In this document: in pieces, positions 35,533 through 45,187 of the stretch
Position numbering within the stretch: the first letter of the stretch is position 1
How the letters are laid out: every line of letters begins with the position of its first letter
Source: Lachnospiraceae bacterium UBA3632
GTDB taxonomy: Bacteria > Bacillota > Clostridia > Lachnospirales > Lachnospiraceae
Direction of reading: 5' to 3'
Assembly: GCA_002373975.1 (NCBI GenBank)
Contig: DFKZ01000056.1
Coordinates: 92,112-156,111 of the forward strand
DNA length: 64,000 nucleotides
Made by a program: the position numbers and the translations under genes
The notes under the pieces: model-generated
Seen by the model: only the letters and a program-made list of their open reading frames with translations
What the model was told of the DNA's origin: nothing
Databases searched by the model: none

Positions 35533-36372
35533 ATGAGATCTGCACACAGAAAAGCAATAATCCGCAAGATCATAGTATATATACTTTTGCTGATAATAGC
35601 GGTGCTGATGATCACACCCTTCCTGTGGATGTTTTCGGCAGCGATAAAAAGTGACAGAGAAGTTTTCAAGATCAATCCGTTCGTATTTATCCCACCGGTA
35701 CCGAAGTGGTCCAACTATGTAGACATTTGGACTAGGATACCATTTGCAAGATTTGTGGGAAATACATTTTTCCTGACCATAGTTGTTACGTTGCTTCAGC
35801 TTCTGACATCGAGCTTTGCCGCATATTCATTTGCAAAGCTCAGATTCAGATACAGAAACGGATTGTTCCTTGCTTATATAGCCACGATAGCAATGCCGTG
35901 GCAGGTATACATGGTGCCTCAGTTTATACTGATGCGCAGAATGGGCTTAAACGACAGGCTCCTGGCGATAATATGCCTTCAGGCATTTTCCGCCTTCGGA
36001 GTGTTCCTGATGAAGCAGTTCTATGAGGGCATTCCGGATGATCTGTGCGAGGCGGCCCGTATCGACGGAATGAGTGAATATCAGATATACACCAGGATAA
36101 TGCTGCCGCTGTCAAAGCCGGCACTGGCCACGCTGGTAATATTCACATTCGTTAATACCTGGAACGATTACCTCGGCCCCTTGATCTATCTGAAAACGCA
36201 GAATAAAAAGACCATCCAGCTGGGACTTAAGATGTTTATTTCCCAGTATTCATCGGATTATGGCCTGATAATGGCCGGATCCATGCTGTCACTCATACCG
36301 GTGCTCATTATATTCCTTTGCTTCCAGAAATACTTTGTTGAAGGTGTGGCAAGCACCGGACTGAAAGGATAA
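35533..36372 (+). CDS. Carbohydrate ABC importer permease (MalG/UgpE type)
   Basis: A 279-residue, six-helix membrane protein. The EAA loop EAARIDGMSEYQIYTRIMLPLSKPAL and the family ending GVASTGLKG are present. It is separated from the MalF-type gene by 4 bp and from the next gene by 2 bp, so the operon is compact. Together with the binding lipoprotein it makes a complete importer except for the ATPase. Confidence 0.93.
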   Translation: MRSAHRKAIIRKIIVYILLLIIAVLMITPFLWMFSAAIKSDREVFKINPFVFIPPVPKWSNYVDIWTRIPFARFVGNTFFLTIVVTLLQLLTSSFAAYSFAKLRFRYRNGLFLAYIATIAMPWQVYMVPQFILMRRMGLNDRLLAIICLQAFSAFGVFLMKQFYEGIPDDLCEAARIDGMSEYQIYTRIMLPLSKPALATLVIFTFVNTWNDYLGPLIYLKTQNKKTIQLGLKMFISQYSSDYGLIMAGSMLSLIPVLIIFLCFQKYFVEGVASTGLKG

Positions 36373-36374
36373 AA

Positions 36375-37172
36375 ATGGCGACTTTATCATTAAAGATACT
36401 TGATAAATCAGGTAACACGTTAGCCGTTGCAAGCGGAGAGGATTTTGTTGATCTGGTATATGCGGCAGCATATTCGGAAGGTGATATAATAGAGTTGCAG
36501 ACCTCCCGGAAAAACATACACATCAACTGGATGGTCGATGATGCGATGCAGAAGGCATTTGTGTATGTGACGGATACGGTAAAATATGACATACCCTTTG
36601 GCGAGGCAAGGATAAGCTGTTCGCCCAAGGTGTTTTCCGGAAACAGGCATTATATTTATGCCGAAGTGGCAAGGCCCGAGGAGGTTTATGCATACAGGAA
36701 TCTGGCATTAAACCCCGCAGACCAGCATAAGGATGTTCCCTGCTATCCCCATGCAAGCGCAAATGTGGAGACCAGAGGGGAGAGCGTGTTTGCGGCCAAG
36801 AATGCCATTGACGGAGTGAGAGCCAATCTGTCCCACGGCGAATGGCCTTATGAATCCTGGGGGATCAACAGGCGCGAAGATGCTACCATGAAGCTTGAGT
36901 TCGGCAGGCTCGTATGCGTTGACAAGCTTGTTTTTTATACTCGTTCCGATTTCCCTCACGACAATTACTGGACAGAGCTTACTGTGGAATTTTCCGACGG
37001 ATCGACCGAGAGAGTGCCCCTTTGCAAAACTGCCAGAGCACAGGAGTACAGTTTTACAAAGCGCACCATAGAATACCTGATACTAAGGGATCTTAAAAAG
37101 TCGGACGAGCCTTCTCCATTCCCTGCACTGACTCAGATTGAAGTATACGGAACCGTTTGCGGAGAGAATTAA
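36375..37172 (+). CDS. Discoidin-like carbohydrate-binding protein, cytoplasmic
   Basis: A 265-residue protein with no signal peptide. The N-terminal part (1-115) is a beta domain of unknown type. The C-terminal part (about 120-265) resembles an F5/8 type C (discoidin-like) jelly roll: NLALNPADQHKDVPCYPHASANVE, AKNAIDG, WGINRREDATMKLEFGRLVCVDKLVFYTR, IEVYG. Such domains bind glycans. Its place between permease and GH88 genes suggests a role in handling imported oligosaccharide or in regulating the enzymes. An enzymatic function has not been ruled out. Confidence 0.65.
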   Translation: MATLSLKILDKSGNTLAVASGEDFVDLVYAAAYSEGDIIELQTSRKNIHINWMVDDAMQKAFVYVTDTVKYDIPFGEARISCSPKVFSGNRHYIYAEVARPEEVYAYRNLALNPADQHKDVPCYPHASANVETRGESVFAAKNAIDGVRANLSHGEWPYESWGINRREDATMKLEFGRLVCVDKLVFYTRSDFPHDNYWTELTVEFSDGSTERVPLCKTARAQEYSFTKRTIEYLILRDLKKSDEPSPFPALTQIEVYGTVCGEN

Positions 37173-37173
37173 A

Positions 37174-38397
37174 ATGAATGAGATCACAAAAATGAAAAGC
37201 CATGAAAAGATCGGATCTGCAGCAGTAGCGGCAGGTCTTGATTTTGCGTGCAAGCAGATCCTTAAAGTGCTTCCGGATTTTACAGATATGTTCCAGCCTG
37301 CATACAGCATAGATAATTTCTATACGCCCTCCGAGAATACGGACTGGACCAATGGTTTCTGGACAGGCGAGATATGGCTGGCATACGAATATTTAAAGCG
37401 TAAATATCCCGGCAGAACAGATGATGCGGAAAAGCTGTATAATGCCGGAAAAGTGCAGGTAAAAAGCTTTCTTAACCGTATTGAGAAAAAGATAAGTGTG
37501 GACCATCATGATATGGGCTTTTTGTATTCGCCGTCGTGTGTGGCTGCTTATAAACTTACAGGGGATAATGATGCCAAAAAGGCTGCGATATTGGCTGCAG
37601 ACCAGCTGCTTACCAGATTTCAGCCGGTGGGCGGCTTCCTGCAGGCATGGGGGCCGATGAATCAAAGGGAAAACTACAGGCTTATCATTGACTGTCTGCT
37701 AAACCTTCCCCTTCTTTTCTGGGCATCGGAGGAAACGGGAGAAAAAAAATACAGAGATATCGCGCTTAAACATATACATACCGCGGTAGCCAATGTTATA
37801 TGCGAAGACGGCGGAACCTGGCATACATTTTTCTTTGATCCCGTAACCGGAAAGCCCGATCACGGAGAAACATGCCAGGGGTACCGCAACGGATCGGCGT
37901 GGGCGCGCGGACAGGCCTGGGGAATATACGGTATGGCCATCGCCTACAGATACACAAAGGATCCCGAATACATAAAGCTGTTTTACAAAGTGGCGGATTA
38001 TTTCCTTGAGCATCTGCCGGATGATCTGATCCCTTATTGGGATCTGGAATTTACCTCATGGACTAAAGAACAGCTGGAAGCAGATCCTCAGCCGTGGGAT
38101 TCATCATCGGCTTCCATAGCTGCATGCGGAATGCTGGAGATGTCGGCTTATCTGCCTGATGATACTGCGGAAATATACAGAGGATATGCAGAGAAACTGA
38201 TGAAGGCTGTATGCGATATATGTGCGGTACATGACACATCCGTATCAAACGGGCTTGTTCTTCACAGCACATATTCTAACCATTCGCCTTATAATACTTG
38301 TAACCATTACGGTGTGGATGAGTGTAATTCATGGGGAGATTATTTCTACATGGAGGCATTGACACGCCTTGACTGCGACTGGGAGGTATACTGGTAA
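37174..38397 (+). CDS. Family GH88 unsaturated glucuronyl hydrolase
   Basis: A 407-residue cytoplasmic enzyme with an alpha/alpha barrel. GH88 enzymes hydrate the unsaturated uronic acid left by polysaccharide lyases and so release it. The two catalytic aspartates of the family are recognisable: Asp113 (DHHDMGFLYSPS) and Asp173 (LIIDCLLNLPLL). Other family blocks are FWTGEIWLAYEY, GSAWARGQAWGIYG and the C-terminal NSWGDYFYMEAL. ATG 37174 with GGAGAG at 37161 is chosen; the frame also extends upstream into the previous gene. The end overlaps the possible start of the DUF2264 gene. Confidence 0.93.
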   Translation: MNEITKMKSHEKIGSAAVAAGLDFACKQILKVLPDFTDMFQPAYSIDNFYTPSENTDWTNGFWTGEIWLAYEYLKRKYPGRTDDAEKLYNAGKVQVKSFLNRIEKKISVDHHDMGFLYSPSCVAAYKLTGDNDAKKAAILAADQLLTRFQPVGGFLQAWGPMNQRENYRLIIDCLLNLPLLFWASEETGEKKYRDIALKHIHTAVANVICEDGGTWHTFFFDPVTGKPDHGETCQGYRNGSAWARGQAWGIYGMAIAYRYTKDPEYIKLFYKVADYFLEHLPDDLIPYWDLEFTSWTKEQLEADPQPWDSSSASIAACGMLEMSAYLPDDTAEIYRGYAEKLMKAVCDICAVHDTSVSNGLVLHSTYSNHSPYNTCNHYGVDECNSWGDYFYMEALTRLDCDWEVYW

Positions 38398-40189
38398 ATT
38401 GAAAGGAACGGAGTTTCTTGATCTTGACAATTTAAACAGCAGGGAAGATTTTGAAAAGCTTCTCTTCGATATACTGGAACCTCTAAGAACGCGGTATAAC
38501 GATTTCTGTACCGGCATAGAGCGCGACAGGGTGTTTGCGCATTATGACGCAAAGGCAGCGGATATGGAAGCTTTCTCCAGGCCTCTATGGGGACTGGTTC
38601 CCGTGTGGAGCACCGGTGATGCCGAAGACAGATATGAGGATATCGCCTCGGAATATGCCGGGATATATCGCAAAGGACTGACCGAAGGTACAGATCCATC
38701 CTCGGAAGGATACTGGGGGGATTGCAAGCCTTTCGATCAGAGGTTTGTCGAGATGGCGGCAATCGCATACGGAATGCTTTTTGCCCCTCATGCCGTATGG
38801 GATCCGCTGGACGAAAGCGCAAAGAAGAATCTTGCAGCTTATCTTGGACGCATCAATGATGAAGAGTTGCCGGTCTGCAACTGGATACTTTTTGCCGTAC
38901 TGGTTAATATTGCCCTGAAAAAGAGAGGCATGCCTTACCGGCCCGATATGCTTGAGAACTATTTAAACGGTCTCGAGACATTTTATCTCGGCGATGGGTG
39001 GTACTGTGACGGAGACTCCGGTCAGAAGGATTATTATATATCTTTTGCGATACATTTTTATTGCCTTGTATATGCCAAGGTGATGGAAGCCGAGGACAGC
39101 GAGCGCTGCATGACTTACAGAAGCAGAGCCATGGATTTTGCAAGACAGTTTATATACTGGTTTGATAAGGACGGTGATGCCATACCTTTTGGCAGATCAC
39201 TTACTTATCGCTTTTCACAGGTGGCCTTTTTCTCGGCATGTATGCTGGCTGACCTTGAGCCTTTCCCCGTGCCTGTAATGAAGGCGCTTATTACCGGGCA
39301 TTTAAGAAGCTGGCTTATGAGAGATATCTTTGACGGAAACAAGATGCTCACCATAGGCTACGGATATGCAAATCTCCATATGAGCGAGCGCTATAATGCG
39401 CAGGGTTCTCCCTATTGGGCTCTTAAGTCATTTGCATTTCTGATGCTGCCCAAGGATCATCCCTTCTATGCGGAAAAGCCGCAGGCGGATATCAGCCCTT
39501 TGTGGAAGGATCCCGTATGCTCCATGAAGCATGCGGATATGCTCGTATATCATTACGGAAATCACACAACGGCCTATGTTCCGGGAGTATACAGCCCAAG
39601 GGGACATGGACATATAGTCGAAAAATACGGAAAGTTCGCATATGATTCAAAGTTTGGAATAAGTGTAAGCCGCTCACAGTATGAGCTCTGCGAGTGCGCC
39701 CCCGACTGCATGCTGGCTTTTCTGATAGACGGCTATGTGTATGTGCGCAGGATATGCGAGGAACATGAGATAGAAGAAGACTCGGTCGTTTCTGTATGGA
39801 GTCCTTATCCCGGTATCAGGGTACGAACGACTTTAACACCTACAGCGGAAGGCCACATTCGTGTGCACGAGATAGAGAGTGAGATCGAATGCACGGCAAT
39901 TGACAGCGGCTTTGCCATAAGACGCGATGATACATGTATCGTTGATGTAAATGTCAGCGATGATAAAAATGTCAGCTTCGCAGCAAACAAGTACTGTGAG
40001 TGCAGTGTAACGGGAACAGTTACCGAAGGATCTGATTTTTCAGACGATCCGGTTTCCGCACATTCTTATATCGCCGATCCCAATACTCATCTGATGTATC
40101 CCAAGACGCTGATACCTGCTGTTGAGTACAGGATCCGCAAGGGCAGAAGCATACTTAAAACAGAGATTAAGAGCGTATGGTACGAATAA
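38369..40189 (+). CDS. DUF2264-family protein
   Basis: About 600 residues with no signal peptide. The N-terminal two-thirds form an alpha-helical toroid (SREDFEKLLFDILEPL, LWGLVPVW, NWILFAVLVNIAL, GDGWYCDGDSGQKDYYISFAIHFYCL), matching the DUF2264 family. The C-terminal third is beta-rich (HGHIVEKYGKFAYDSKFG). DUF2264 proteins occur in loci for uronic-acid glycans and are suspected glycan-active enzymes, but the reaction is not known. The start is a TTG, either 38369 (overlapping GH88 by 29 bp) or 38399 (just after the GH88 stop). Neither has an ideal ribosome site. A terminator follows. Confidence 0.75.
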   Translation: MTATGRYTGKLKGTEFLDLDNLNSREDFEKLLFDILEPLRTRYNDFCTGIERDRVFAHYDAKAADMEAFSRPLWGLVPVWSTGDAEDRYEDIASEYAGIYRKGLTEGTDPSSEGYWGDCKPFDQRFVEMAAIAYGMLFAPHAVWDPLDESAKKNLAAYLGRINDEELPVCNWILFAVLVNIALKKRGMPYRPDMLENYLNGLETFYLGDGWYCDGDSGQKDYYISFAIHFYCLVYAKVMEAEDSERCMTYRSRAMDFARQFIYWFDKDGDAIPFGRSLTYRFSQVAFFSACMLADLEPFPVPVMKALITGHLRSWLMRDIFDGNKMLTIGYGYANLHMSERYNAQGSPYWALKSFAFLMLPKDHPFYAEKPQADISPLWKDPVCSMKHADMLVYHYGNHTTAYVPGVYSPRGHGHIVEKYGKFAYDSKFGISVSRSQYELCECAPDCMLAFLIDGYVYVRRICEEHEIEEDSVVSVWSPYPGIRVRTTLTPTAEGHIRVHEIESEIECTAIDSGFAIRRDDTCIVDVNVSDDKNVSFAANKYCECSVTGTVTEGSDFSDDPVSAHSYIADPNTHLMYPKTLIPAVEYRIRKGRSILKTEIKSVWYE

Positions 40190-40208
40190 GCCGGAACCAT
40201 TAAAAATA

Positions 40209-40241
40209 CACGCCTGACATATATATGTCGGCGTGCATTTT
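40209..40241 (+). terminator. Terminator at the end of the glycan operon
   Basis: Stem CACGCC...GGCGTG continuing into TGACATA/TATGTC with one bulged base, followed by CATTTT. It lies 20 bp after the DUF2264 stop. Confidence 0.7.
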
Positions 40242-40264
40242 ACGTTACAGACGATCTCATAAAT

Positions 40265-40293
40265 TTGATGTAAGCGCGGTTTTATGTTACAAT
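40265..40293 (+). promoter_or_regulatory. Promoter of the hybrid kinase gene
   Basis: TTGATG (40265-40270), 17-bp spacer, TACAAT (40288-40293), 34 bp before ATG 40328. Confidence 0.6.
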
Positions 40294-40327
40294 ACTTGTG
40301 TTTGTAGATTGTTTTGAGGTGGATCGT

Positions 40328-43300
40328 ATGCTTGCACTCAAGATCGTATTTATCATACTTGCCGCTGTATCCCTTGCTTTGGCTGTTATCGGTGCGGTGA
40401 GCAGGAGAAAGAATATCGGTTTTATCATCACATCCCTGTTGATAATGGGATGTGATATGATATGTATTGCCATTTTAGGTGTTGATAATGCCGGGCAGGC
40501 TCAAAATGTCCTGTTGCCGTATTATATCCTGCATGCTCTGATCCCTGCCACCTATATATTTATGGTCATATTGGTGGACAGGAACAGGAAGCATTTTTAT
40601 TTTATGATCCCGGCCTGTGTGGTCAGTCTGTATCAGGTTGCCATCATCATAAGCCAGTATTTTGGCAGACGTATTCTTCTTTTCTCCAAAAAGATATTTT
40701 TCAAAAACGCATTCTGGGTGGCCGTGATGGATTCCAAAAATGACGGCCTCTTCTTTAGTTTTCGGTCATATATGATCGCAATGTATATTCAGGCTGCGAT
40801 CGGAGTGATAATTCTCATTCTTTGCATAAGAAAGTCAAACCGCATTTTCAGAACGAGATACTATGTATTTCTTATCATCTCGGCAATATATATTTCAGCC
40901 GAGATCCTGAAGTATTCTTTTTCTATTCCCATATGGATGCTCTGTATCGTGTACAATATCATCTCGGCTGTCTGCCTGTATTTCACGGGAGTTTTCTCAA
41001 GGAACAGGCTAAGAGAATGGTCACTGGACAGCTTCGCCAACGATATGAGTGATGGTCTGATCCTCTATGACAAGTATAATGACCTGATCCATATCAATGA
41101 CATGATCAGGAACACTTTGGATAAGGAGCTTGTCGAGGAATTCAGGAATATTGATAAGCTCACTTCCTGGCTTGAAGAAAACAGGGATCCCGAAAATGAA
41201 GGAATCGTTAAGTACATATCGGATGATGAAGAGCGGTTTTTCAGAGTGACGGTAAAAGAGATCGGTGGATCCGACTCCAAAGTAGGTACGCTTTATATCC
41301 TGCATGACAACACCAACACCATCACCAGGATCAAAGCCATGGAGAGGGCCAACGAGGAGCTGGAGAGAGCAAGCCGCATGAAGTCGGATTTCCTGGCAAA
41401 TATGAGCCATGAGATCCGCACTCCCATGAATGCCGTGATCGGTATGGCTGAGATCGCCATACGCGAGGATGATCATTCCAGGATAATCGACAGCCTGCTC
41501 CAGATCCAGAGCTCGGGAAAGAATCTTTTGAATATAATCAATGATATTCTGGACTATTCCAAGATAGAGTCCGGAAAGATGGAGATAATGGAGGAGGATT
41601 ATGTTCCCTTCACTGAACTGCAGGAGATCGTAAACATCCTCTCCACCAGGATAGGGGATAAGAACCTTGAGCTTTATATGCTCACCAAGGGAATACTTCC
41701 GCATAAGCTGCATGCCGATGCCATGCGTATCAGGCAGATTATAATCAATCTTGCCAATAATGCGATCAAATTCACCAGAGAGGGCTCTGTGGTGATAGTG
41801 GTAAGATGTGATCCGGCCGGTGAAGGAATGGTTGAGATGACCGTTCACGTGCTCGATACCGGAATAGGCATCAGAAAAGAGGATATAAGCAAGCTGTTTG
41901 TCAGCTTCCAGCAGCTTGATTCAAAGCGAAACCGCAAAGTGGAAGGCACCGGACTGGGGCTTGCCATCTCCCAGAAACTGGTGCAGGCTATGGGCGGCAC
42001 TATCGGGGTTGAGAGTGAGTACGGAAAAGGATCCGATTTTTGGTTCAAGATCCCGGTTAAGGTCACGGATCCCGCAAACGATATCGAAATCGAAAAAGCC
42101 GATGAGAAATATGCTTTTGTCATAAATGAAAAGGATATCCTTGTACATGAATTTGTGGATGAAATGGAGAATCTCAGGGTAAACTGCAGGATGATCCGCT
42201 CGCTCGATGAATATGTGCCCACAGGCAGGAAGGATTATATTTTTATCGAGGAATATCTGTATATCGAAAGTACAAGGAAATTCTTTACAGAGCATCCCGA
42301 TGTGACCGGTGTGGTGCTGGTAGGGCTCAGCTCCGAGTTTAAGCCTGCGGAAAAGAATGTTCACATAATGCACAGGCCCGAGACCACCATGAACATGGTC
42401 AACATCCTGAACGGTATATATACGGACTACAGGCTGGTGGACAGAAAAAAAGCCTTTGCAATAGATTTTACGGCACCTGATGCTAATATCCTTGTGGTGG
42501 ACGATAATGCCATCAATATCTCGATAGTGGAAGGCCTTATAGCTCCGATGAAGCTGAAGATAGAAGAGGCCGACGGCGGCAGGCAGGCCATCGAGAAGGC
42601 ACTGAATAAGGATTACGACATTATCTTTATGGACCATATGATGCCCGAGATAGACGGTGTTGATGCCACCAGGCAGATAAGGGAAGCCAGGGAGAAGGAA
42701 GGAAGGAAACAGCCGGTCATCATAGCACTTTCCGCAAACGCAATGGAAGAGGCCAGAAAGCTTTTCGCCGAAGCCGGAATGAATGACTTTGTGGCAAAGC
42801 CTGTAGATGTACGCATTCTCACAGCCAAGATAAAAGAGTGGCTCCCTCCCGAAAAGATAATAGAAAAGGTCGAAACTGTAGAGGAAGATACCGGATCGGA
42901 AATAGATAAGGTGACCATAAAGGTCGACGAGATCGATGTTGAAACAGCCGTTAAGGGATTCGGCTCCGCAGCGCTTTTTGAAAAGATCGCCAAAGAGTAC
43001 TACCTGACAGGTGAAGGCAAGCTTGCCGATATACGCGAATCCTTTACAAATGAGGATTGGAAGGGGTATACTATTAAGGTGCACGCCTTAAAGAGCAGCT
43101 CCAGACAGATAGGCGCAATGGCTCTCGGAGATGAGGCCGAAGCGCTTGAAAAAGCCGGTAAAGCAGGAGATATTGAAACGATCAGGGCGGAGACTGAACC
43201 GCTTCTTCAACACTTCGCCGGTCTCCTTAACAAGATGAAGGAGTTTTGTGAAGATAAGGAGGAGCTTTCCGATAAGCCGCTTATCGATAAGGAACTTCTG

Positions 43301-43498
43301 GATTCGCTTCTGTCTGATATGGAGGAAGCCTGCGATGATCTTGATATGGACAGGATGGAAGGCATCAGGGATAAGCTCTCGGAGTATTCCTATGACGAGG
43401 CTGTAGCCGGTTTTATAAAGACTCTTTCAAGGGCTGTAAGTGATATGGATACGGATATCTGCACCGAGATAATAGGGAATATCCGCACTGTACTGTAG
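40328..43498 (+). CDS. Hybrid sensor histidine kinase with REC and Hpt domains
   Basis: A 1056-residue membrane kinase. About seven membrane helices (1-225) form the sensor, followed by a PAS-like region (about 230-340), HisKA with phospho-acceptor His361 (LANMSHEIRTPMNAVIG), HATPase (about 460-585; NLANNAIKFT, DTGIG, GTGLGLAIS), a degenerate receiver-like segment (about 600-710), an intact REC with Asp769 (IIFMDHMMPEIDG), and a C-terminal Hpt with His919 (KVHALKSSSRQIGA). The multistep phosphorelay would pass phosphate to a separate regulator. The OmpR-type regulator at 45772 is a candidate. ATG 40328 follows GAGGTGG; the frame is open from 40298. Confidence 0.92.
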   Translation: MLALKIVFIILAAVSLALAVIGAVSRRKNIGFIITSLLIMGCDMICIAILGVDNAGQAQNVLLPYYILHALIPATYIFMVILVDRNRKHFYFMIPACVVSLYQVAIIISQYFGRRILLFSKKIFFKNAFWVAVMDSKNDGLFFSFRSYMIAMYIQAAIGVIILILCIRKSNRIFRTRYYVFLIISAIYISAEILKYSFSIPIWMLCIVYNIISAVCLYFTGVFSRNRLREWSLDSFANDMSDGLILYDKYNDLIHINDMIRNTLDKELVEEFRNIDKLTSWLEENRDPENEGIVKYISDDEERFFRVTVKEIGGSDSKVGTLYILHDNTNTITRIKAMERANEELERASRMKSDFLANMSHEIRTPMNAVIGMAEIAIREDDHSRIIDSLLQIQSSGKNLLNIINDILDYSKIESGKMEIMEEDYVPFTELQEIVNILSTRIGDKNLELYMLTKGILPHKLHADAMRIRQIIINLANNAIKFTREGSVVIVVRCDPAGEGMVEMTVHVLDTGIGIRKEDISKLFVSFQQLDSKRNRKVEGTGLGLAISQKLVQAMGGTIGVESEYGKGSDFWFKIPVKVTDPANDIEIEKADEKYAFVINEKDILVHEFVDEMENLRVNCRMIRSLDEYVPTGRKDYIFIEEYLYIESTRKFFTEHPDVTGVVLVGLSSEFKPAEKNVHIMHRPETTMNMVNILNGIYTDYRLVDRKKAFAIDFTAPDANILVVDDNAINISIVEGLIAPMKLKIEEADGGRQAIEKALNKDYDIIFMDHMMPEIDGVDATRQIREAREKEGRKQPVIIALSANAMEEARKLFAEAGMNDFVAKPVDVRILTAKIKEWLPPEKIIEKVETVEEDTGSEIDKVTIKVDEIDVETAVKGFGSAALFEKIAKEYYLTGEGKLADIRESFTNEDWKGYTIKVHALKSSSRQIGAMALGDEAEALEKAGKAGDIETIRAETEPLLQHFAGLLNKMKEFCEDKEELSDKPLIDKELLDSLLSDMEEACDDLDMDRMEGIRDKLSEYSYDEAVAGFIKTLSRAVSDMDTDICTEIIGNIRTVL

Positions 43499-43534
43499 GC
43501 AATATACAGTTGGCTCAAGCATGGAGGAATGATT

Positions 43535-45172
43535 ATGAAAAAAAAGATTATTTCCGCATTTCTTACTATCGTGATGACATCTGCCGCACTGGCGGGGTGT
43601 ACCGGAGGAGATAAGGAAGACAGCGGTCTGACCAACACAAACAAGGTGGATAATGCAATAGAAAACGCATCGACTGTGGCGGATACTACGGGATTTGTTT
43701 ACACCGGAGAGGCTCCGATCACAAATGAGGGCGGAAAGCTTAAGATACTTGCGCAGGAATCGAATTATTCCTTTGTCGATATCGGCAGTGCACCTATTGT
43801 GCTCAAGGTTTTTGAGGAAGCCGGAGTATCGCCGGAATGGCAGCTTTATGCCTATGATACCTACGAAGAAGAAGTATCACCCATATTGAACTCGGGAAAG
43901 ATCGATGCGGATATAATTAAGATCCCCGATTCGGGCGATCCCAATCAGGTATATATAAAATCGGGGCTTTTTGTACCTCTGGATGAATTCTTTGATTATA
44001 TGCCGAATTACACAAAGTGGCTTTCGGCACATCCTGTGGAAAAGGCCGAGCTTACCGCCGAGGACGGGCATATTTATTATGTTCCCGGTCTCAATGTGGC
44101 TGACGATTATCAGCCCTGCCTTATGTATAATCAGGTATGGCTTGATAAAGCCGGAATGACCGCGCCCGATAATCTGGATGATTTTGTGACGCTTCTGCGG
44201 TATTTCCGTGATAATGACATGAACGGAAACGGCGATGCATCTGACGAGATACCGATGAGCATCATGAAGGAATTCATTCCCTACATGTTCGGCCCCGCAT
44301 TTGGGCTTGACCTTGTGAGCGGTTTCCAGGCCGATGATCAGGGCAATGTTTTTTATGCCTATGCCGATTCTGAGAATTACAGGGATTATCTCGCTTTTGT
44401 CAACAGCCTTTATGCGGAAGGTCTACTTGAAGCAGGGTTTGAAACTCTTGACAGGGATATGGTCATCGACAGGATATCCAAAGATCTGACCGGAGTTGCT
44501 TATGATTTCAGCTGGGCAATGTCCATGATGTATTCGAATGTGCTGCCGTATTATGATGGAACCGCCGCCACTGCATTTGTGGGTACAGCACCCTTATCCG
44601 GAAAGCAGAAGGGCTTTTACGTCGGAAGGAATTCTCTTGCGGGAATGTTTGGTGTAAATACAGGCTCCTCACAGATAGAGCTTGCTTGTAAATTCCTTGA
44701 TTACGCCATGAGCGATCACTGTCAGGATTATTACCAGTGGGGATTTGAGGGAGAGAGCTATATTGTAAATGCCGACGGAAGCCGTGCTTATACGGATCAG
44801 GGAAATGACAATGAATGGCTTCAGAAGTTCGGCATCAATCCGGCGTTTGTTCTGCCTGCAGCGCAGTCTGTGGAGGCAACGGATATTCTTGTAGCACCCT
44901 GGCATGCCGAGATAAACCGTGAGCTTGTCCGGTATATCAGACATCCCTGGCCCGATATTTATGCCACAACAAAGGAAAGTGATACCGCGAATCTGTATCT
45001 TCCCGATATTCAAAGCTTTGTTGACAGTAACGCGCTGGAATTCATTACAGGAAAGAAAAATACAGAAGGAGATTTTGACGATTACATCGCAGAGCTTGAA
45101 GCGCTTCATCTTGACGAAGTTGTTGAGATAAAGCAGGCGCAGTATAACAGATATCTCAAGGCTTTAAAGTGA
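43535..45172 (+). CDS. Solute-binding lipoprotein in a signalling cluster
   Basis: A 545-residue lipoprotein (lipobox ALAG|CTGG) of the family 1 extracellular solute-binding type (LKILAQESNYSFVDIGSAPI, CLMYNQVWLDKAGMTAPDN, FLDYAMSDHCQDYYQWGFEG). The size and the DMNGNGDASDEIPMS insert resemble LipO/YtcQ-like binding proteins. No permease genes adjoin it. It sits 36 bp after the hybrid kinase and just before a membrane coiled-coil protein and a response regulator, so it may present a ligand to the kinase rather than feed a transporter. ATG 43535 is preferred over 43529 because of the spacing from GGAGG. Confidence 0.85.
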   Translation: MKKKIISAFLTIVMTSAALAGCTGGDKEDSGLTNTNKVDNAIENASTVADTTGFVYTGEAPITNEGGKLKILAQESNYSFVDIGSAPIVLKVFEEAGVSPEWQLYAYDTYEEEVSPILNSGKIDADIIKIPDSGDPNQVYIKSGLFVPLDEFFDYMPNYTKWLSAHPVEKAELTAEDGHIYYVPGLNVADDYQPCLMYNQVWLDKAGMTAPDNLDDFVTLLRYFRDNDMNGNGDASDEIPMSIMKEFIPYMFGPAFGLDLVSGFQADDQGNVFYAYADSENYRDYLAFVNSLYAEGLLEAGFETLDRDMVIDRISKDLTGVAYDFSWAMSMMYSNVLPYYDGTAATAFVGTAPLSGKQKGFYVGRNSLAGMFGVNTGSSQIELACKFLDYAMSDHCQDYYQWGFEGESYIVNADGSRAYTDQGNDNEWLQKFGINPAFVLPAAQSVEATDILVAPWHAEINRELVRYIRHPWPDIYATTKESDTANLYLPDIQSFVDSNALEFITGKKNTEGDFDDYIAELEALHLDEVVEIKQAQYNRYLKALK

Positions 45173-45187
45173 TGATCGGAAATTAAA

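Noticed and set aside
41921..43084. 387-residue minus-strand frame opposite the hybrid kinase
   Set aside because: It lies wholly antisense to the conserved kinase and receiver coding sequence, has no family likeness and no ribosome site; it is a by-product of codon usage.
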